Program-made: the position numbers and the translations under genes
Assembly (NCBI GenBank): GCA_037039685.1
Contig: JAWNGF010000006.1
Location: forward strand, 2,914,001 to 2,978,000
DNA from: Ceratobasidium sp. AG-K
Lineage: Eukaryota > Basidiomycota > Agaricomycetes > Cantharellales > Ceratobasidiaceae
DNA length: 64,000 bases
Direction of reading: 5' to 3'
Shown: positions 22,914 to 34,505 of the stretch, piece by piece
Numbering within the stretch: position 1 is the first letter of the stretch
Layout of the letters: the number at the start of each line of letters is the position of its first letter
Notes under the pieces: model-generated
What the model saw: only the letters and a program-made list of their open reading frames with translations
The model's database searches: none
Told to the model about the DNA's origin: nothing

Positions 22914-24239
22914 TGAATGTCACACAGGGTTTTGATTGTACTCATGCACTTCTCAAAAGCAACTCAATCACTTGAGAGAGGAAGCAGATCTCTGATTGGA
23001 GATAACAGAACAGCAATCACTGGGTTTGGCCCACAACTGCATTACTTGGACTGTCAACCCCATGTCCAACAACAATTACTCACAACCAGAAAATTGTTTC
23101 AGATACAATCTCAATGCCTCACAGGGAGAAGAGTGGGTCACAGCCTTTGAGTTAACCATGGAGACAGCCCAATTCCCAGAGCACTTTGAGACAAGGGAAG
23201 ACATCAAAAACAGAGCAAAGATCCTACTTAAAGCCATTCATGCATCTACCACAAGGACAATGAACAAGGTCAAAAGCAACCACAGGGTGCCCCAAGTTCC
23301 ATGGTGGAACAAGTGCTGCAGTCAGGCTGTCTACAACATCACAAAATGCACCCCTGGAGGAAAGCAGTTGGAAAACCTTAGGGGTGTGCTGAGAGCAGCA
23401 ATTTGGGGAGCCTGCCACAAGTTCTTTGCCAAAATCCTACAGACTACTGTCATTTATACAGTCACCAAGTGGTATCAGGGTTGTTGTTCCTTAAAGATTG
23501 CCCTGCTTTGGTCGAACAGACATCTCACCACTGACCCACAGGAGCAGGTGGAACTATTTTGTCTAGCCTTCTGCCCAGACAACATCCCAGTTGTTGATTG
23601 CTCAGACCCTATGGGCATCCCAGAACACGCCGGCCACCCATTTGTCAAGGTTTCTAAACAGAGATCTCAACAGCACTCAACAATTCATCCAGCACATCAG
23701 CACCAGGAGTGCATGGCTTCAATTTTTGGATTTTAAATGGGCCTTTGAACAAAATCCTGCCTGATTGGTACAATTATGCAACGGGTTCCTGGACCTCAGG
23801 TACCACCCTATGAGCCTACATGGTGCTGTGGTGGCTGTCACACCTTAACCTAATAAGCTGATAAGTCTGACCCACATGCTTACTGCCCCATTGCTCTTTT
23901 AGAGACCTTGTTCAAATGCCTGGAGAAGTTTATTGCTTCTCAACTATTGTTTGAGGTTGGGAAGTTTAACTGGATCCTTTTTATGCAATTTGGCAGCTGA
24001 GACAACTCCTCATGTGTCAATGCAGGATTGGCCCTTACTCATGATATCCAGACCATGTGGTCCATTGGGAAGCCAGCCTTGCTGCTTACACCTAATGTCA
24101 AGGGATGCTTCAACAATATCAACCATCAACAATTGATCTTGACAATTTATACACAGTCTCCAACCTGCCCAACATTGCCAGGTTGTTTGGCACTTGTTCC
24201 AGTCTGATGGCTCTGGCCAGCTTCCTCAAGGACTCATCA
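22914..24239 (+). pseudogene. LINE ORF2 remnant (endonuclease start, linker, RT start)
   Basis: IHVLQLNVTQGFDCTHALL (about 22900-22960) matches the beginning of an APE-type endonuclease; soon after, the sequence jumps to the linker VPWWNKCCSQAVYNI (about 23290) and RGVLRAAIWGACHKFF, so most of the endonuclease is gone. RT begins with AYRPIALLETLFKCLEKF (about 23880), ALTHDIQTMWSIGKPALLL and NVKGCFNNINHQQL (about 24100-24130), then stops before the catalytic Asp-Asp. Frameshifts and stops are frequent. Confidence 0.68.
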
Positions 24240-24437
24240 GTGTTTGAGTACTCTTGAGGTTTTGTTCTTCCTTCCTTTTCTGGGTTTCTCACTACCCCTT
24301 GTGGGATTTCTCTTCTGGCCATGCCTGAGTTACTTTTGTGTGGACAGTGTTTCCTTCCCATTTTCTTTTGCATTTGGTGGTTCTTGCTTTTCCCAAGTGG
24401 TTTGTCCTTGTGTTCATAAAAATATTAAAAATGATTG

Positions 24438-24691
24438 ACCAAATGATCTCATAAGTGCCATTAAGTGGAACTTGAATCACTCCACCATTTCCTTATGAGT
24501 GCTGTCTGGAGAGAATATCATAATTCATATGTATGATCTAGCTACCTTTCAATATGTTGAACATATATATATTCCAACTTAAGCGTTTTTGTGACACTCT
24601 GTCCTATGGGGGCTATGCTAAAATTGTCTTTTATGGTAATCTTAGGCATGTGGTGAGAAAGTGAGATATCAATTCTAGGTATCTATCACAG
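24438..24691 (-). repeat. Repeat X, copy 3
   Basis: On the minus strand begins TGTGATAGATACCTAGAATTG exactly where the tail ORF of B3 breaks off. It aligns with copy 1 and, inverted, copy 2. It is truncated where the LINE 3' end meets it. Confidence 0.65.
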
Positions 24692-25523
24692 GCTTACCCA
24701 GCTATTGCAGGGGATGTCATTGTGGGGACAATGAGTAGTCATGATTGGCAGTCAAGTAGAGGCGCTTAGAGAGCTTGGAAAACTTGAGTGAGGCCAGGGG
24801 CACAAAAAGCTGGGTTTTGGAGCTGATGGACTTGTGTTTGCTGGCTGCCTTTTTAACAACAGGGAGAACATGTGGAACAGGATCATCTGGCTGCAGGGCA
24901 TCAGGGAGGTTAGTGTTGCAGTCCTACAATTTCTCATCCTAGCTCAGAAGCTCAGAAGCAGGCTCCAATGCGTTGTCAAGCGGCCCGTAGCCTTGCCAAC
25001 AAACTCTATAGTTCCACTTTCCATCTTCCAGCTTCCAATCAATCAGCTAGTCAACCTCATAAACCTCTTCCCCAGATTCTGCAATCACAGTAGGTGGTTG
25101 TTGGAAGGTGTGCTTGAAATCAGTGTCCTGCTTTACCTCAGAGAGCCAAACCATATGGAAAACATCATGGATCTTCATGGTCTCAGGCAGCTCCAAGTGA
25201 TTAGCATGGCAGCCTATGTGTTCCAGCACAGGGAAGGGGGCATATTGCTTGTGATCCAGCTTATTGTTGGGCACTGGGTTCTGATGTGTGTGCCTAGCAA
25301 AAAAAACTTATTACCAACTGGAAATTCTGGCAGAGAAGTGCTGTGATCCACCACTTTCTAGCATTCCTTAGTCCTTGTCAGTGTTGCCTGGACCTCATCA
25401 ATCACAGCCCTGAGTTCTGCAGCCCTGCCACCAGCAACAGGTGTTCCAGAGGGCTCCAGACTTGGTGATAGGGCACAACACTGCCCATAAACAATCTCAA
25501 AGGAAGGTCATCCAGTTGCTTTG
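24692..25523 (-). pseudogene. pol: Element B3: integrase C-terminus, chromodomain and tail-ORF start of the B family
   Basis: The minus strand aligns with 6121-6905 and 2527-3190: integrase C-terminus with LELPETMKIHDVFHMVWLSE, EEVYEVD, then a chromodomain remnant WNYRVCWQGYGPLDNALEPA and, after it, the tail-ORF start MTTHCPHNDIPCNSWVSL near 24740. It ends at repeat X on one side and at a solo LTR on the other. It is the independent copy that supports the reality of the B-type tail ORF. Confidence 0.78.
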
Positions 25524-25904
25524 TGTTATGACCTCATAACATTTATTCCAATTTCATATCTTTTTTCCAAGGTACTTTCCTTTTTTGGTACATTTAGCTT
25601 ATCTATATCACGTGATGTATTTGTCCTCCTTTTGGCAATTTATGGTGGTGCTTTTGATAAACTGAGTCATATTGAATTGGATCATGTATTTCATATAGGT
25701 AAAGCTTTGCCACACCACCTCCATTGATACAGGGCAGTGATCTCTCATATATAAGCCTGTGTACAACACAGCTTGATGTGCTGTCCATAGGACTTGCCAA
25801 TTTACACCTTCTTACTTATTATTTGCTATTCCTTAAGCTCCTGCAGATTTGCACTTGAGCTTCTTCTATGTTAACTCTAGCTACCTGAGTGTTGAGTCAG
25901 GACA
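25524..25904 (+). repeat. Solo LTR related to the LTRs of element D (381 bp)
   Basis: TGTTATGACC ... GTCAGGACA with CTCATATATAAGCC as TATA box; blocks such as ATCACGTGATGTATTTGTC align with the D LTRs. It lies between B3 and E. The flanks CTTTG and TTAAG do not match and no primer site follows, so it marks a recombination junction between different elements. Confidence 0.75.
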
Positions 25905-27571
25905 TTAAGGAAGGGGTGATGCCCAGTCATGTTGTCTGAAGGAACAATACATGCAGACAGAAGATTCCACCATTTGGTTGATAGATTCAGTTTGACCATC
26001 TGTGTCAGGATGGTAGGCTGTGGAAAGTCTTGGTCTTATCTTCAGGGCTTGGTAGAGTTCCATCATGAATTTTGACACAAAGGTGGGGCCTTGATTGGAC
26101 ACAACAGTTTCTGGGGTACCATGCAACTTCCAGCAGTGTTCCCTAAACAGCTCTGCTAGCTTTGGTAATGTGGTCTTTACCAAGCAAGGGATGAAGTGAG
26201 CCATTTTGGTGAGTGTGTCAACAATGACCAATCTGGAATCCAATGCTTTTGATGTGGGTAGCTTGATGACCACATTGATGGAAATGTGTTGCCACAGCTT
26301 TGATGGAAGTTCAAGTGGTTGTTGTTCTCCCAAAAGCCATTGGTTGACAGGTTTACTGTGCTGGAAAAAATCACAGGATGACATGTATTTGTTGATGAAT
26401 GCTTTCATGGAAGGCTACCAAAATTCCTGTTAGATTAGTTCCAAAGTCTTGGCTTGTCCCATATGTCCTGCTGCTTGGGTGTCATGGTGGAGTTCCAAGA
26501 TCTGCTGCTTGATTTCATGGTTGCTAGGGACATAGAGTCTTCCCTTTTGCCATGGTAGTCCCTTCCTGATCTTCCAGTCTTTGAATCCATTTGTACAGAG
26601 GCCAGTGCTTTTACAGTGTTGTTGGGAAGGAAAGCGCAAATTGATTTGACATAGTCATCCTTCTCTGTTTCCATCTCTATTGACTTGTGGATTTCCTGGG
26701 TGGAGGCCATTCCCATTTTTTCTTCTGCCAAGTTGATGAACATGTGTTTGGGGAGCAACAGTTTGTCAGCAATTGCCCCCCTTCTAGATTATGGTCACTC
26801 CAGCAACTGAGTGCATCTGCCTTGCAATTGAGTCCACCTGCCCTGTACTGGATCTGGAGATTGAATTCTGATAGGAACACTGCCCAGTGATTCTGTTGTT
26901 TAGTCAATACCTTGGACATCATGAAATACTCCAGATTCTTGTGATTGGTGATCAGGAGTACTGGTTTTTCTGTTCCTTCCAGCAGGTGTTGCCATCCTTT
27001 GAAATATTTCATGATTGCTAGGAGCTCCTTGTCAAAAATATCATAGTTCCATTCAGCTGGTGATCAACTCTTATGCACAAATGCAGGTGGGTGTATTTTG
27101 TTGTCAAAACCATACTGGCTGAGAATTGTGCCTGTTGCTTTATCTGAAGCATCACATCCAGAACAAATCCTTTGTCTTGCTCAGGTTGAGACAGGATTGG
27201 GGCCTTGATGAATTCTTTGATGAGGCCCTGGAAACATTTTTCTGCTTCTTTGCCAGTCCCAGTTTCTTCCTTTCACACTCAGGTTGTATAGGGGTCTTGC
27301 AATGTGCATATATTTCTTGATGAATCTATGTACATCTATGATGTTCTCTGACATTGGTCATTTTGGGATTGCTGCTACTTTTTCTTGTTGCATTTCTATT
27401 TCTTTTCCCAAGTTGACTAGATGTAAAAAATCCACATTCCATACATGGAAAGAACATTTCCTCACAGAACAGTACAGTCCCAACTTTTGCAGGTCCTGGA
27501 TGGCTTCTTTCACATGCTTGGGGTGTTTTTCTTCCTCCTTGGAGAAGATTAGAATATCATTGATGTAGATC
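25905..27571 (-). pseudogene. pol: pol of element E, 3' part (RT end, RNase H, integrase)
   Basis: Begins with YINDILIFSKEE, in which the first Asp of the YxDD box is Asn. RNase H shows NYDIFDKELLAIMKYFKGWQ (27040-26980) and LEYFMMSKVL. The integrase zinc-binding part has HHDTQAAGH and MSSCDFFQH, the second Cys of the usual CxxC replaced by Phe. The core has VIVDTLTKMAHFIPC, VSNQGPTFVSKF (Asp to Asn in the usual SDRG) and AYHPDTDGQTESINQ. It ends at 25905. Confidence 0.82.
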
Positions 27572-27984
27572 TGTCATGAGCTGACTAAGCTCAGACATTT
27601 TATTCTGATTTTATATCTTTTTTTTCGAACACTTTCCTTTTTTGGTACAAATGTCCTCTGGCGCTTAACTTGTATCATGTGATGTATTTGTCTTTCCATT
27701 TGATATGGTGATTGCTTCCAGGACTTCCAGAATGTTGAGTCATACCTCTTATCTTGCTTATCATTGGTTGTACTTGGCTTTCTCACACTGATAGATGATG
27801 ACATGACACTGATCCCTCATGTATATAAACCCAGAGGTCAAGCTGGTTAACAACAAGGCTTGACCTCCTCTCCACTAGGACTTGCCCAATCAAATCTTCC
27901 TTACTATGCTACTCCTTGGGTTCTAAGACTTATCTAGTCAAACCCCTTAACCTTTCATATACCTAATTGACTCAAGTCGGGACA
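27572..27984 (+). repeat. 5' LTR of element D (413 bp)
   Basis: TGTCATGAGC ... TCGGGACA, TATA box TATATAAA at 27822-27829, predicted transcript start near 27856. Differences from the 3' LTR include C/T or G/A changes at CG sites (TCTGATT/TCCGATT, AGCTGG/AGCCGG, AACAAC/AACGAC, GTCGGG/GTTGGG) and a T-run length change. Confidence 0.92.
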
Positions 27985-27986
27985 TT

Positions 27987-27998
27987 AGGTCAAGCCTT
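27987..27998 (+). other. Self-complementary primer-binding site of element D
   Basis: AGGTCAAGCCTT, two bases after the 5' LTR, is the exact reverse complement of AAGGCTTGACCT at 27856-27867 in the LTR, 34 nt downstream of the TATA box. It does not look like the 3' end complement of a tRNA. Tf1-type self-priming is inferred. Confidence 0.72.
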
Positions 27999-28256
27999 TC
28001 CAGCATTGGCCTTAAGCCCCTGCTCTTCCACCAAGTAGATAGAACATACATGGGAAAACGGGCATAGTACAACAGACAAAGAGCTATACTTGCTATAGAC
28101 CAGTAGTCCCACGTCGCTATATGCTGTCAGTGAACCCAATTGTTGTCCTCTTTTGGGTCATAGCGGCTTTAGTCAGCTAAATACACCCTTACTCTGTCAT
28201 ACACTGTCACTATCACACCTGCCCAAGGCTGTTGATAATTGATAAGATCAGATAAG

Positions 28257-28264
28257 GAGTATAT
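28257..28264 (+). promoter_or_regulatory. Internal TATA box in the leader of element D
   Basis: GTATATAAAGC sits about 270 bp past the LTR and about 200 bp before the extra upstream ORF, after GATA-like motifs (TGATAAGATCAGATAAG). It would allow transcription of that ORF independently of the LTR. Seen only as a motif. Confidence 0.4.
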
Positions 28265-28465
28265 AAAGCAAAAGCTTAGCGTCTAGCACCCTTCACTTCC
28301 AAATCAACATCTTGAGGAAGCCAGATCCTCTCAAGTCAACCTGGAAAGTGGTCGGAGCACCACTCAAGTTAACACTCACATCCATCAAGAACCACATCAA
28401 CTTGTCGTCCCCATCAGTACGCACTAAAAAGGGATTAATTAGTAACTAACTAATTAACCTTAAAG

Positions 28466-29278
28466 GTGTTCCCCGCATTTTTTAGCCTCTGCAAAGCAGT
28501 CTTTAGACTAAAAGATTTTGTACTTAATCTAGACACCAAAGTTGACAAATTGAACAGTCAAATTGAAGTACTAGAAGAAGATCAAGTCGAGCAAGCAGAG
28601 GAACTAAGGGTAGAACGTACAAGGAATGACAAAAACCACAATCAACTTGAAGCTGATTATCAATCACTTCATTCAAGACTCAAGTTCATCAAAATAAGCA
28701 TCAATAACACAAACAAGCAACAAACCAATCAAGATTGTGTCCAAAGCATAAATCTAGCTGACACCAATATCAAAGTCAAGTGCCTACAAGCGCAAACCCT
28801 GTGTCCTGATTGAAAATTGCAACCAACTCATCAAAATCCAAGAAAAACATACTTGAAAGGTTGAAAACCTCATCAACAATAACAAATGTCAGTGGTGCAC
28901 CATTGAGACTCTCAAAGACAAAATCAAGAGCAGATACTGCCCTCTCGCATCAGAAGTGCGTATTCCTATTAACCAGGATTACCGCCTTCTAAACCATCTT
29001 AACACCATTACCCCCAACCCTTTTCAGTGGGACCAAGACCTCGACTCACGCAGGAACAACACAGGGAACAGCTCAGGCTAGAATCCCTATCACTCTTTAT
29101 TGAAGATGTTCATTGTAACTACATATACAAACACTACAACAAACTAGGAGTGATTAATGCATTGTTTCTGGAGGACAAAAATCTTGAATTGGTGTTTTTA
29201 AGAAGTTTATGTGTCATTAAAGATAGACGAGTCCGCAGAAGGATTTGCAATATTCTGTACGGTCTGGGCTCCCAATAA
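28466..29278 (+). pseudogene. Extra ORF upstream of gag in element D (unknown, coiled coil)
   Basis: The first open frame has a heptad-rich segment (KVDKLNSQIEVLEEDQVEQA, then NQLEADYQSLHSRLKFI) compatible with a coiled coil. After disturbed sequence, another frame from 29027 reads LRLESLSLFIEDVHCNYIYK and ends with basic RRVRRRICNIL. H has only 22 nt between LTR and gag, so this 1.3-kb block is additional. It could be an acquired gene, a nested remnant or an ancestral 5' ORF. No family recognised. Confidence 0.4.
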
Positions 29279-29301
29279 ATCCACACTTCTCCCTGCTCCA
29301 A

Positions 29302-30651
29302 TATGTCTAGAGCCCCATCACCAAGTCAGGAGGGTTCACTCAAATATCTGAAACATCCCACCCGATGTAGTAGCACATGCAATCAATGCTCTAATAGATG
29401 AGGTGCAAAAGATAAACAGCCACATCAATGCCTTGAATAGCATCACTACCACGCTAGAACAAGGAATTGACAACACTGTTGTGGATGTCATGGCAATCCA
29501 AAATCAAACCTCACAGATTGCACCTCTTCACCAATTAATAACTGCAGTATCTCAATCACTAGCAAATCTGGGAGCAACACCCTCTACAACTGCATCAACA
29601 ACTACTCCAGGATACAAACTCAAGATGCATCCCCCAGAAGAATTCTCTGGAGATGTAGACAAATTCAATGAGTTGAAATCGCAATGTACCCTGTACATAA
29701 ACCATACATCCCCACAAGCAACTACAGAACAAAAAATCACTTATATCATGGGTTATTGCAAAGGGCCTGCCTACGTATGGATGCAACCTGGAATCGACGT
29801 AGATATGGCAAGAAGAGGAGCAACTAATTGGCTACACGACATAGATGAATTCTGGAACAAAATGCAAGCTAGGTTTGGCGACGTCCACAAAATCGACCGT
29901 ATAGACAACTATACAAAAAGTTGGTCCAGAAGAATTCTGTTCAAGATTATCTACGGGATTTTGTCACTTATTCATCGGTACTTGGGTACACTGATCAAGT
30001 ACTTTGTGATGATTTCTACAATGGTCTTAAAGATGAAATCAAAATGGCCATGGTATCACAGAACTTCAAACCCCATGAAGCAACAAGGACATTTAACCAA
30101 GTTTGCAAACAAGCCCTGGAAATTGATTCCACAATGAATGCCATTAACGCACCAAAAAAGGTTCAAAGCCTACAAGCCAGCACCTCAAAACAAACTACAC
30201 CTAAGGTGGCCACAAACACTGCAAACACCTCACTAGTCAAAGGTTCAATATAAACAATCGTGTCTTCATGTCAAAACCTACAGGGGGGGTGCAATATGGA
30301 AAAATCTCAAGTATTTCCAGGAACGCAAAAGGCCGTGCAGTCCCACAGATCTCCTGGGATGATGGAACTAAAGGAAATGTTCCGTTTGGAGCAATTCAGA
30401 AAGACACCAGAACCACTACCTTTGCCACTCCCACAACCCAAACACCTAAGACATCCACTCCCGCTAAAGACCCCAATGCAATGGATCTTGATGGCAAGGG
30501 AAAGGCGCCCATGATTTGCTTCACCTGTGGCGGCAAGGGACATTCAGCAAGAGTCTGTCCTTCCAAGAACATGGCCTTGGGGTTTGAAGCCCAGATTGAA
30601 GAAATCTCTTCAGACATTGAGTCGGGAAAAGATGTCACCAAGGCTTATTAA
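29302..30651 (+). pseudogene. gag: gag of element D with frameshifts
   Basis: Helical N-terminus with INSHINALNSITTTLEQGID, then the Gag core with KMHPPEEFSGDVDKFNELKS and LGYTDQVLCDDFYNGLKDE. The frame changes in an A-run near 29918. A zinc knuckle CFTCGGKGHSARVC (CX2CX4HX4C) at about 30517-30558 lies in a further frame (30268-30651). The precursor would be about 450 residues. Confidence 0.82.
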
Positions 30652-30779
30652 GGAGCCAAGTACTTGGTGATATATTAGCTAGTAATATGGATGAACTAGA
30701 AATCATGTCAATATCAAATGAAACCAATTATACCTTGATTTCACTGCTCATCCACTAGCTACAGCTCCTGATTCTAAGT

Positions 30780-32953
30780 CAGTTAACAAATCAAAAAAGT
30801 TCTCTGGACAAGCACTACTTGATTGCAGTGCAACCTCCTGCTTCATCAACCCTTCCCTAGCAAAAGAAGCAAACCTTCCCCTTTTTCAACACAAAAAACC
30901 AAAGACTCTGCAAGTTATAGATGGGCAAGAAGTTTTGTCTGGAAAGGTCACCCACTATACCAAATTCAAACTTGTCATGGGAACACATTCCAGCAAAATA
31001 GAATGTCACATCACAAACATTGGAAGACACCCCATTGTACTTGGGATGTCATGGCTCAAGAAACATAACCCACAAATAAATTGGAAAAATAGGACAATTG
31101 CATACACAAGCAAGTTTTGCTCAAAAAACTGCCTAGAAGTCCCATCTACACTCCAAATTGCAGCTGAAACTATATTACCCAAAGAATATAAGGAGTTTGC
31201 AGATGTATTTGATGAATCCAGATTGGAAGAACTCCCACCTCACAGACCAACCAACATCACATTGGATCTCCTACCAGGGCCAAATTAAAGCATGGCCCTA
31301 TTTACAAAATGTCCCCAGCTGAAGACAAAGAAATGAAGAAAGTCCTAGAAACCCTCATCCGGAGGGGACACATTCAAATTTCCAAGTCTCCTTCAGCATT
31401 GCCAGTTCTATTTGTCAAAAAGCCCCATCCAGAAGATCCAAACAACCCAGAATTACACTTTTGCGTTGACTATAGATATGTGAATTCGCTGTGCAAATTC
31501 AATGCAAGCAGAATCCCTCTACTGGATCAATGTTTAAGGGCCCTAGAAGGATTTGTCATTGGTACCACTCTGGACTTGGCACAAGGATTCCATCAAACCC
31601 AAATAGTGATGGGACATGAATGGAAAACAGCCTTCAAAACTCAGTACGGCATGTATGAATGGAAAGTCATGCCCTTCGGCCTCAAAAATGCCCCATCAAG
31701 CTTCCAGTCCCTAATGAACTCTATATTCAGGGACATTATGGGGTTTTTGTACTTGTATACATTGATGACATCTTCATTTTTTCCAAACAAGTCAAAGACC
31801 ATCCAGGGCATGTAAAAGAGGTGCTAAGAAGACTAAGGGAACACAAGTTAATTGCAAAACTGAGGAAATGCAAGTTCCACCAAACCAAACTGGATTGGGT
31901 AGGACTGGTCATTTCCAATAAAGGAATCGAAATGGATCAGGAAAAGGTCACGGCGGCTATGAATTGGAAAACTCCCAAGAACGTTAAACAAGTTCAAGAG
32001 TTCCTAGGATTTGTCAATTTCTATCAAGATTCATTCAAGACTTTGCCAGCAAAGCCAGACCCCTATACAACCTACTCAAGAAGGATCAAAAGTGGCAGTG
32101 GACAAGCAAAGAACAAGACGCCATGAATGCACTAAAGGAAGCTCTTAAGGTGGCACCTGTAATGATGCAGCCCAATCAAAATAAAGAGTTTTTCCTCAAA
32201 ACAGATGCATCAGGGTTTGCCACAGGAGCAGTTTTATCTCAAAAGGATGGAGAAGGGAAATTACACCCAGTGGCTTTCCTTTCTAAATCACTAAATCCGG
32301 CTGAACAAAACTACAATATTTTTGACAAAGAACTATTGGCAAGTATTAGAGCCTTCAAGGAACGGCAGCACTTACTTCAAGGCACAGAAAAAGCCATCCA
32401 AGTCATAACAGATCACAAAAACTTGGAATACTTCTCATCATCCAAACAACTGAACCAACGCCAAATTTGCTGGATGAACTTCTTGGTAGACTTCAACTTC
32501 CAAATCATGTATAGGCCAGGAAGCCAGAATAAAAAAGCAGACATTCTCTTGAGGCAATACGGCTTAGAACCTTTGGGGGGGGTAGAGAACCAAGTTCTCC
32601 TCAAACCAGACATTTTTATTTCAGCTATTACCCCTGACCAGGAGATTAACAATCTAATCAGAGAAGCAATCCTCAAAGATCCCAGATTAGAGGAAGCTCA
32701 CAATAAGCTGAGAAACGGAGAAAAAGTCAAAGATTGGGAATACAGAGAAGGACTCCTAATGTTCAAAGGAAAGATCTTTGTCCCCAAGGATGAAACCGTC
32801 AGAAACCTGATATTGGAATCACGCCATGACAATATTACAGCTGGGCATCCTGGACAAGCAAGAACATTGGAATTGGTCTCAAGAACTTACTACTGGCCAA
32901 CCATGAAGAAATTCATCAACTCTTACGTGTCACACTGCGAAACATGCATTTGA
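30780..32953 (+). pseudogene. pol: Protease, RT and RNase H of element D
   Basis: Protease loop reads ALLDCSATSCFIN, where the conserved Gly of D-(S/T)-G is Ser. LGMSWLKKHNPQINW follows. RT has FCVDYRYVNSLC, MPFGLKNAPSSFQ and an intact VYIDDIFIFSKQ, but single-base changes in a G-run (about 31277), a G/T-run (about 31745) and an A-run (about 32028) move the frame. RNase H (32123-32600) shows KTDASGFATGAVLSQ and NYNIFDKELLASI. The frame stops at TGA 32951-32953, readable as former CGA. Confidence 0.87.
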
Positions 32954-34081
32954 GTTAAACCATCAAACCAACTCCCCACAGGACTACTGCATCCTTTACA
33001 CATTCCTGAGAGACCTTGGGAAGAGATCTCCTACAACATGATTGTAGGGCTCCCAGAGTCAGAAGGATATGACGCAATCTTAACAGTGGTAGATCATTTC
33101 TCCAAGATGGCACATTATCTCCCTTGCAAATCAACGGCTACAGCAGTAGACATAGCCAATATCTTTGTCGCAAACATTTGGAAACTTCATGGCACCCCAA
33201 AAGCAACAGTCTCGGATAGAGGATCCACCTTCAACTCAAAGTTCATTAAGCATCTGTACAAACAGTTGGACGTAAAACCCACCTTCAGCACAGCCTATCA
33301 TCCAAGGACAGATGGACAGTCAGAACGGGCAAACCAAGTCGTTGAAATCTTTATCAGGGCTTTTGTCAACCATAGGCAAAACAACTGGGTAGCCCTACTC
33401 CCTATGGCAGAGTTTGTTTACAACAATGGAATCCAAGCATCCACTGGCAAAACCCCTTTCCAGATCTGTCAAGGCTTCAACCCTAGAATGAACATCGGGG
33501 AAGAATCAGACTATACTGTTCCTGAAGCTGATGCCCACGTGGAATTCCTGTTGAAAGGATACAATGAAGTCAAAGCCGCTCTCATCCTAGCAAACCAATC
33601 CTACAAACACTACTTTGATAAAAGAGCCAAAGAACCAGAAGAGATAAACCCTAGAGATAAAGTCTGGCTTAACCATCAAAACATATCCACAGACAGACCT
33701 TCAGTAAAACTCTCTCACAAAGTTTTAGGCCCTTACAAAGTACTGGAAAAAATAGGGACTCACGCCTTTAGACTGGAATTACCAAAGTCAATGAAGATCC
33801 ATCCTGTCTTCCATGTCATGTTGCTCAAGAAATTTCACTATGATCCCCATGGTTGCGAACCCGCTCAACCACCCCCTATCATCACACAAGAAGGAGCAGA
33901 AGAGTGGGAAGTTGAAGAAATCCTTAATTCCAAGAAAATTTGCTGTCAACTCCACTATTACGTCAAATGGAAAGGATACTCTCATGCAGACAACTCTTGG
34001 CAAACAAAGGAGGACCTCAAGAATGCTCCTGAACTAGTTGATAAATTTCACAAACTCCACCCCACCGCGCCAGGCCCTTAG
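32954..34081 (+). pseudogene. pol: Integrase and chromodomain of element D
   Basis: Same frame as RNase H after the TGA. The zinc-binding part ends in VSHCETC. The core carries TVVDHFSKMAHYLPC, VSDRGSTFNSKF and AYHPRTDGQSERANQ, so the D, D and E catalytic positions are kept. The C-terminus has LELPKSMKIHPVFHVMLLKK; the chromodomain is EEWEVEEILNSKK followed by YYVKWKGYSHADNSWQ. The TAG at 34079-34081 overlaps the polypurine tract, so no tail ORF exists. Confidence 0.9.
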
Positions 34082-34091
34082 GAGGGGGTAA
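34082..34091 (+). other. Polypurine tract of element D
   Basis: GAGGGGGTAA between the pol stop and the 3' LTR start TGTCATG. Confidence 0.78.
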
Positions 34092-34505
34092 TGTCATGAG
34101 CTGACTAAGCTCAGACATTTTATTCCGATTTTATATCTTTTTTTCGAACACTTTCCTTTTTTGGTACAAATGTCCTCTGGCGCTTAACTTGTATCATGTG
34201 ATGTATTTGTCTTTCCATTTGATATCGGTGATTGCTTCCAGGACTTCCAGAATGTTGAGTCATACCTCTTATCTTGCTTATCATTGGTTGTACTCAGCTT
34301 TCTCACACTGATAGATGATGACATGACACTGATCCCTCATGTATATAAACCCAGAGGTCAAGCCGGTTAACGACAAGGCTTGACCTCCTCTCCACTAGGA
34401 CTTGCCCAATCAAATCTTCCTTACTATTGCTACTCCTTGGGTTCTAAGACTTATCTAGTCAAACCCCTTAACCTTTCATATACCTAATTGACTCAAGTTG
34501 GGACA
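34092..34505 (+). repeat. 3' LTR of element D (414 bp)
   Basis: TGTCATGAGC ... GTTGGGACA; it matches the 5' LTR along its length and is followed by the second AGATC. Confidence 0.92.

Larger units (their letters stand above)
21330..24437 (+). mobile_element. Tad-like LINE (non-LTR retrotransposon), decayed and internally deleted
   Basis: Plus-strand order: ORF1 (gag-like, zinc fingers), remnant of endonuclease/RT ORF2, then an AT-rich 3' region ending CATAAAAATATTAAAAATG at about 24437. ORF1 is interrupted by a solo LTR at 22040-22547. ORF2 lost most of the endonuclease and everything after the first RT blocks. The left limit is approximate. Confidence 0.72.
27572..34505 (+). mobile_element. 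Element D: complete Ty3/gypsy chromovirus nested in E (6934 bp, duplication AGATC)
   Basis: Two LTRs (27572-27984 and 34092-34505) about 98 percent alike by eye, flanked by AGATC at 27567-27571 and 34506-34510. Interior: self-complementary primer site, an unusual 1.3-kb leader with an extra ORF, gag, protease, RT, RNase H, integrase, chromodomain, then PPT directly. There is no tail ORF, unlike B, G and H. It inserted in the opposite orientation into the RT of E. Several single-base frameshifts and one TGA make it non-autonomous as written. Confidence 0.93.
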
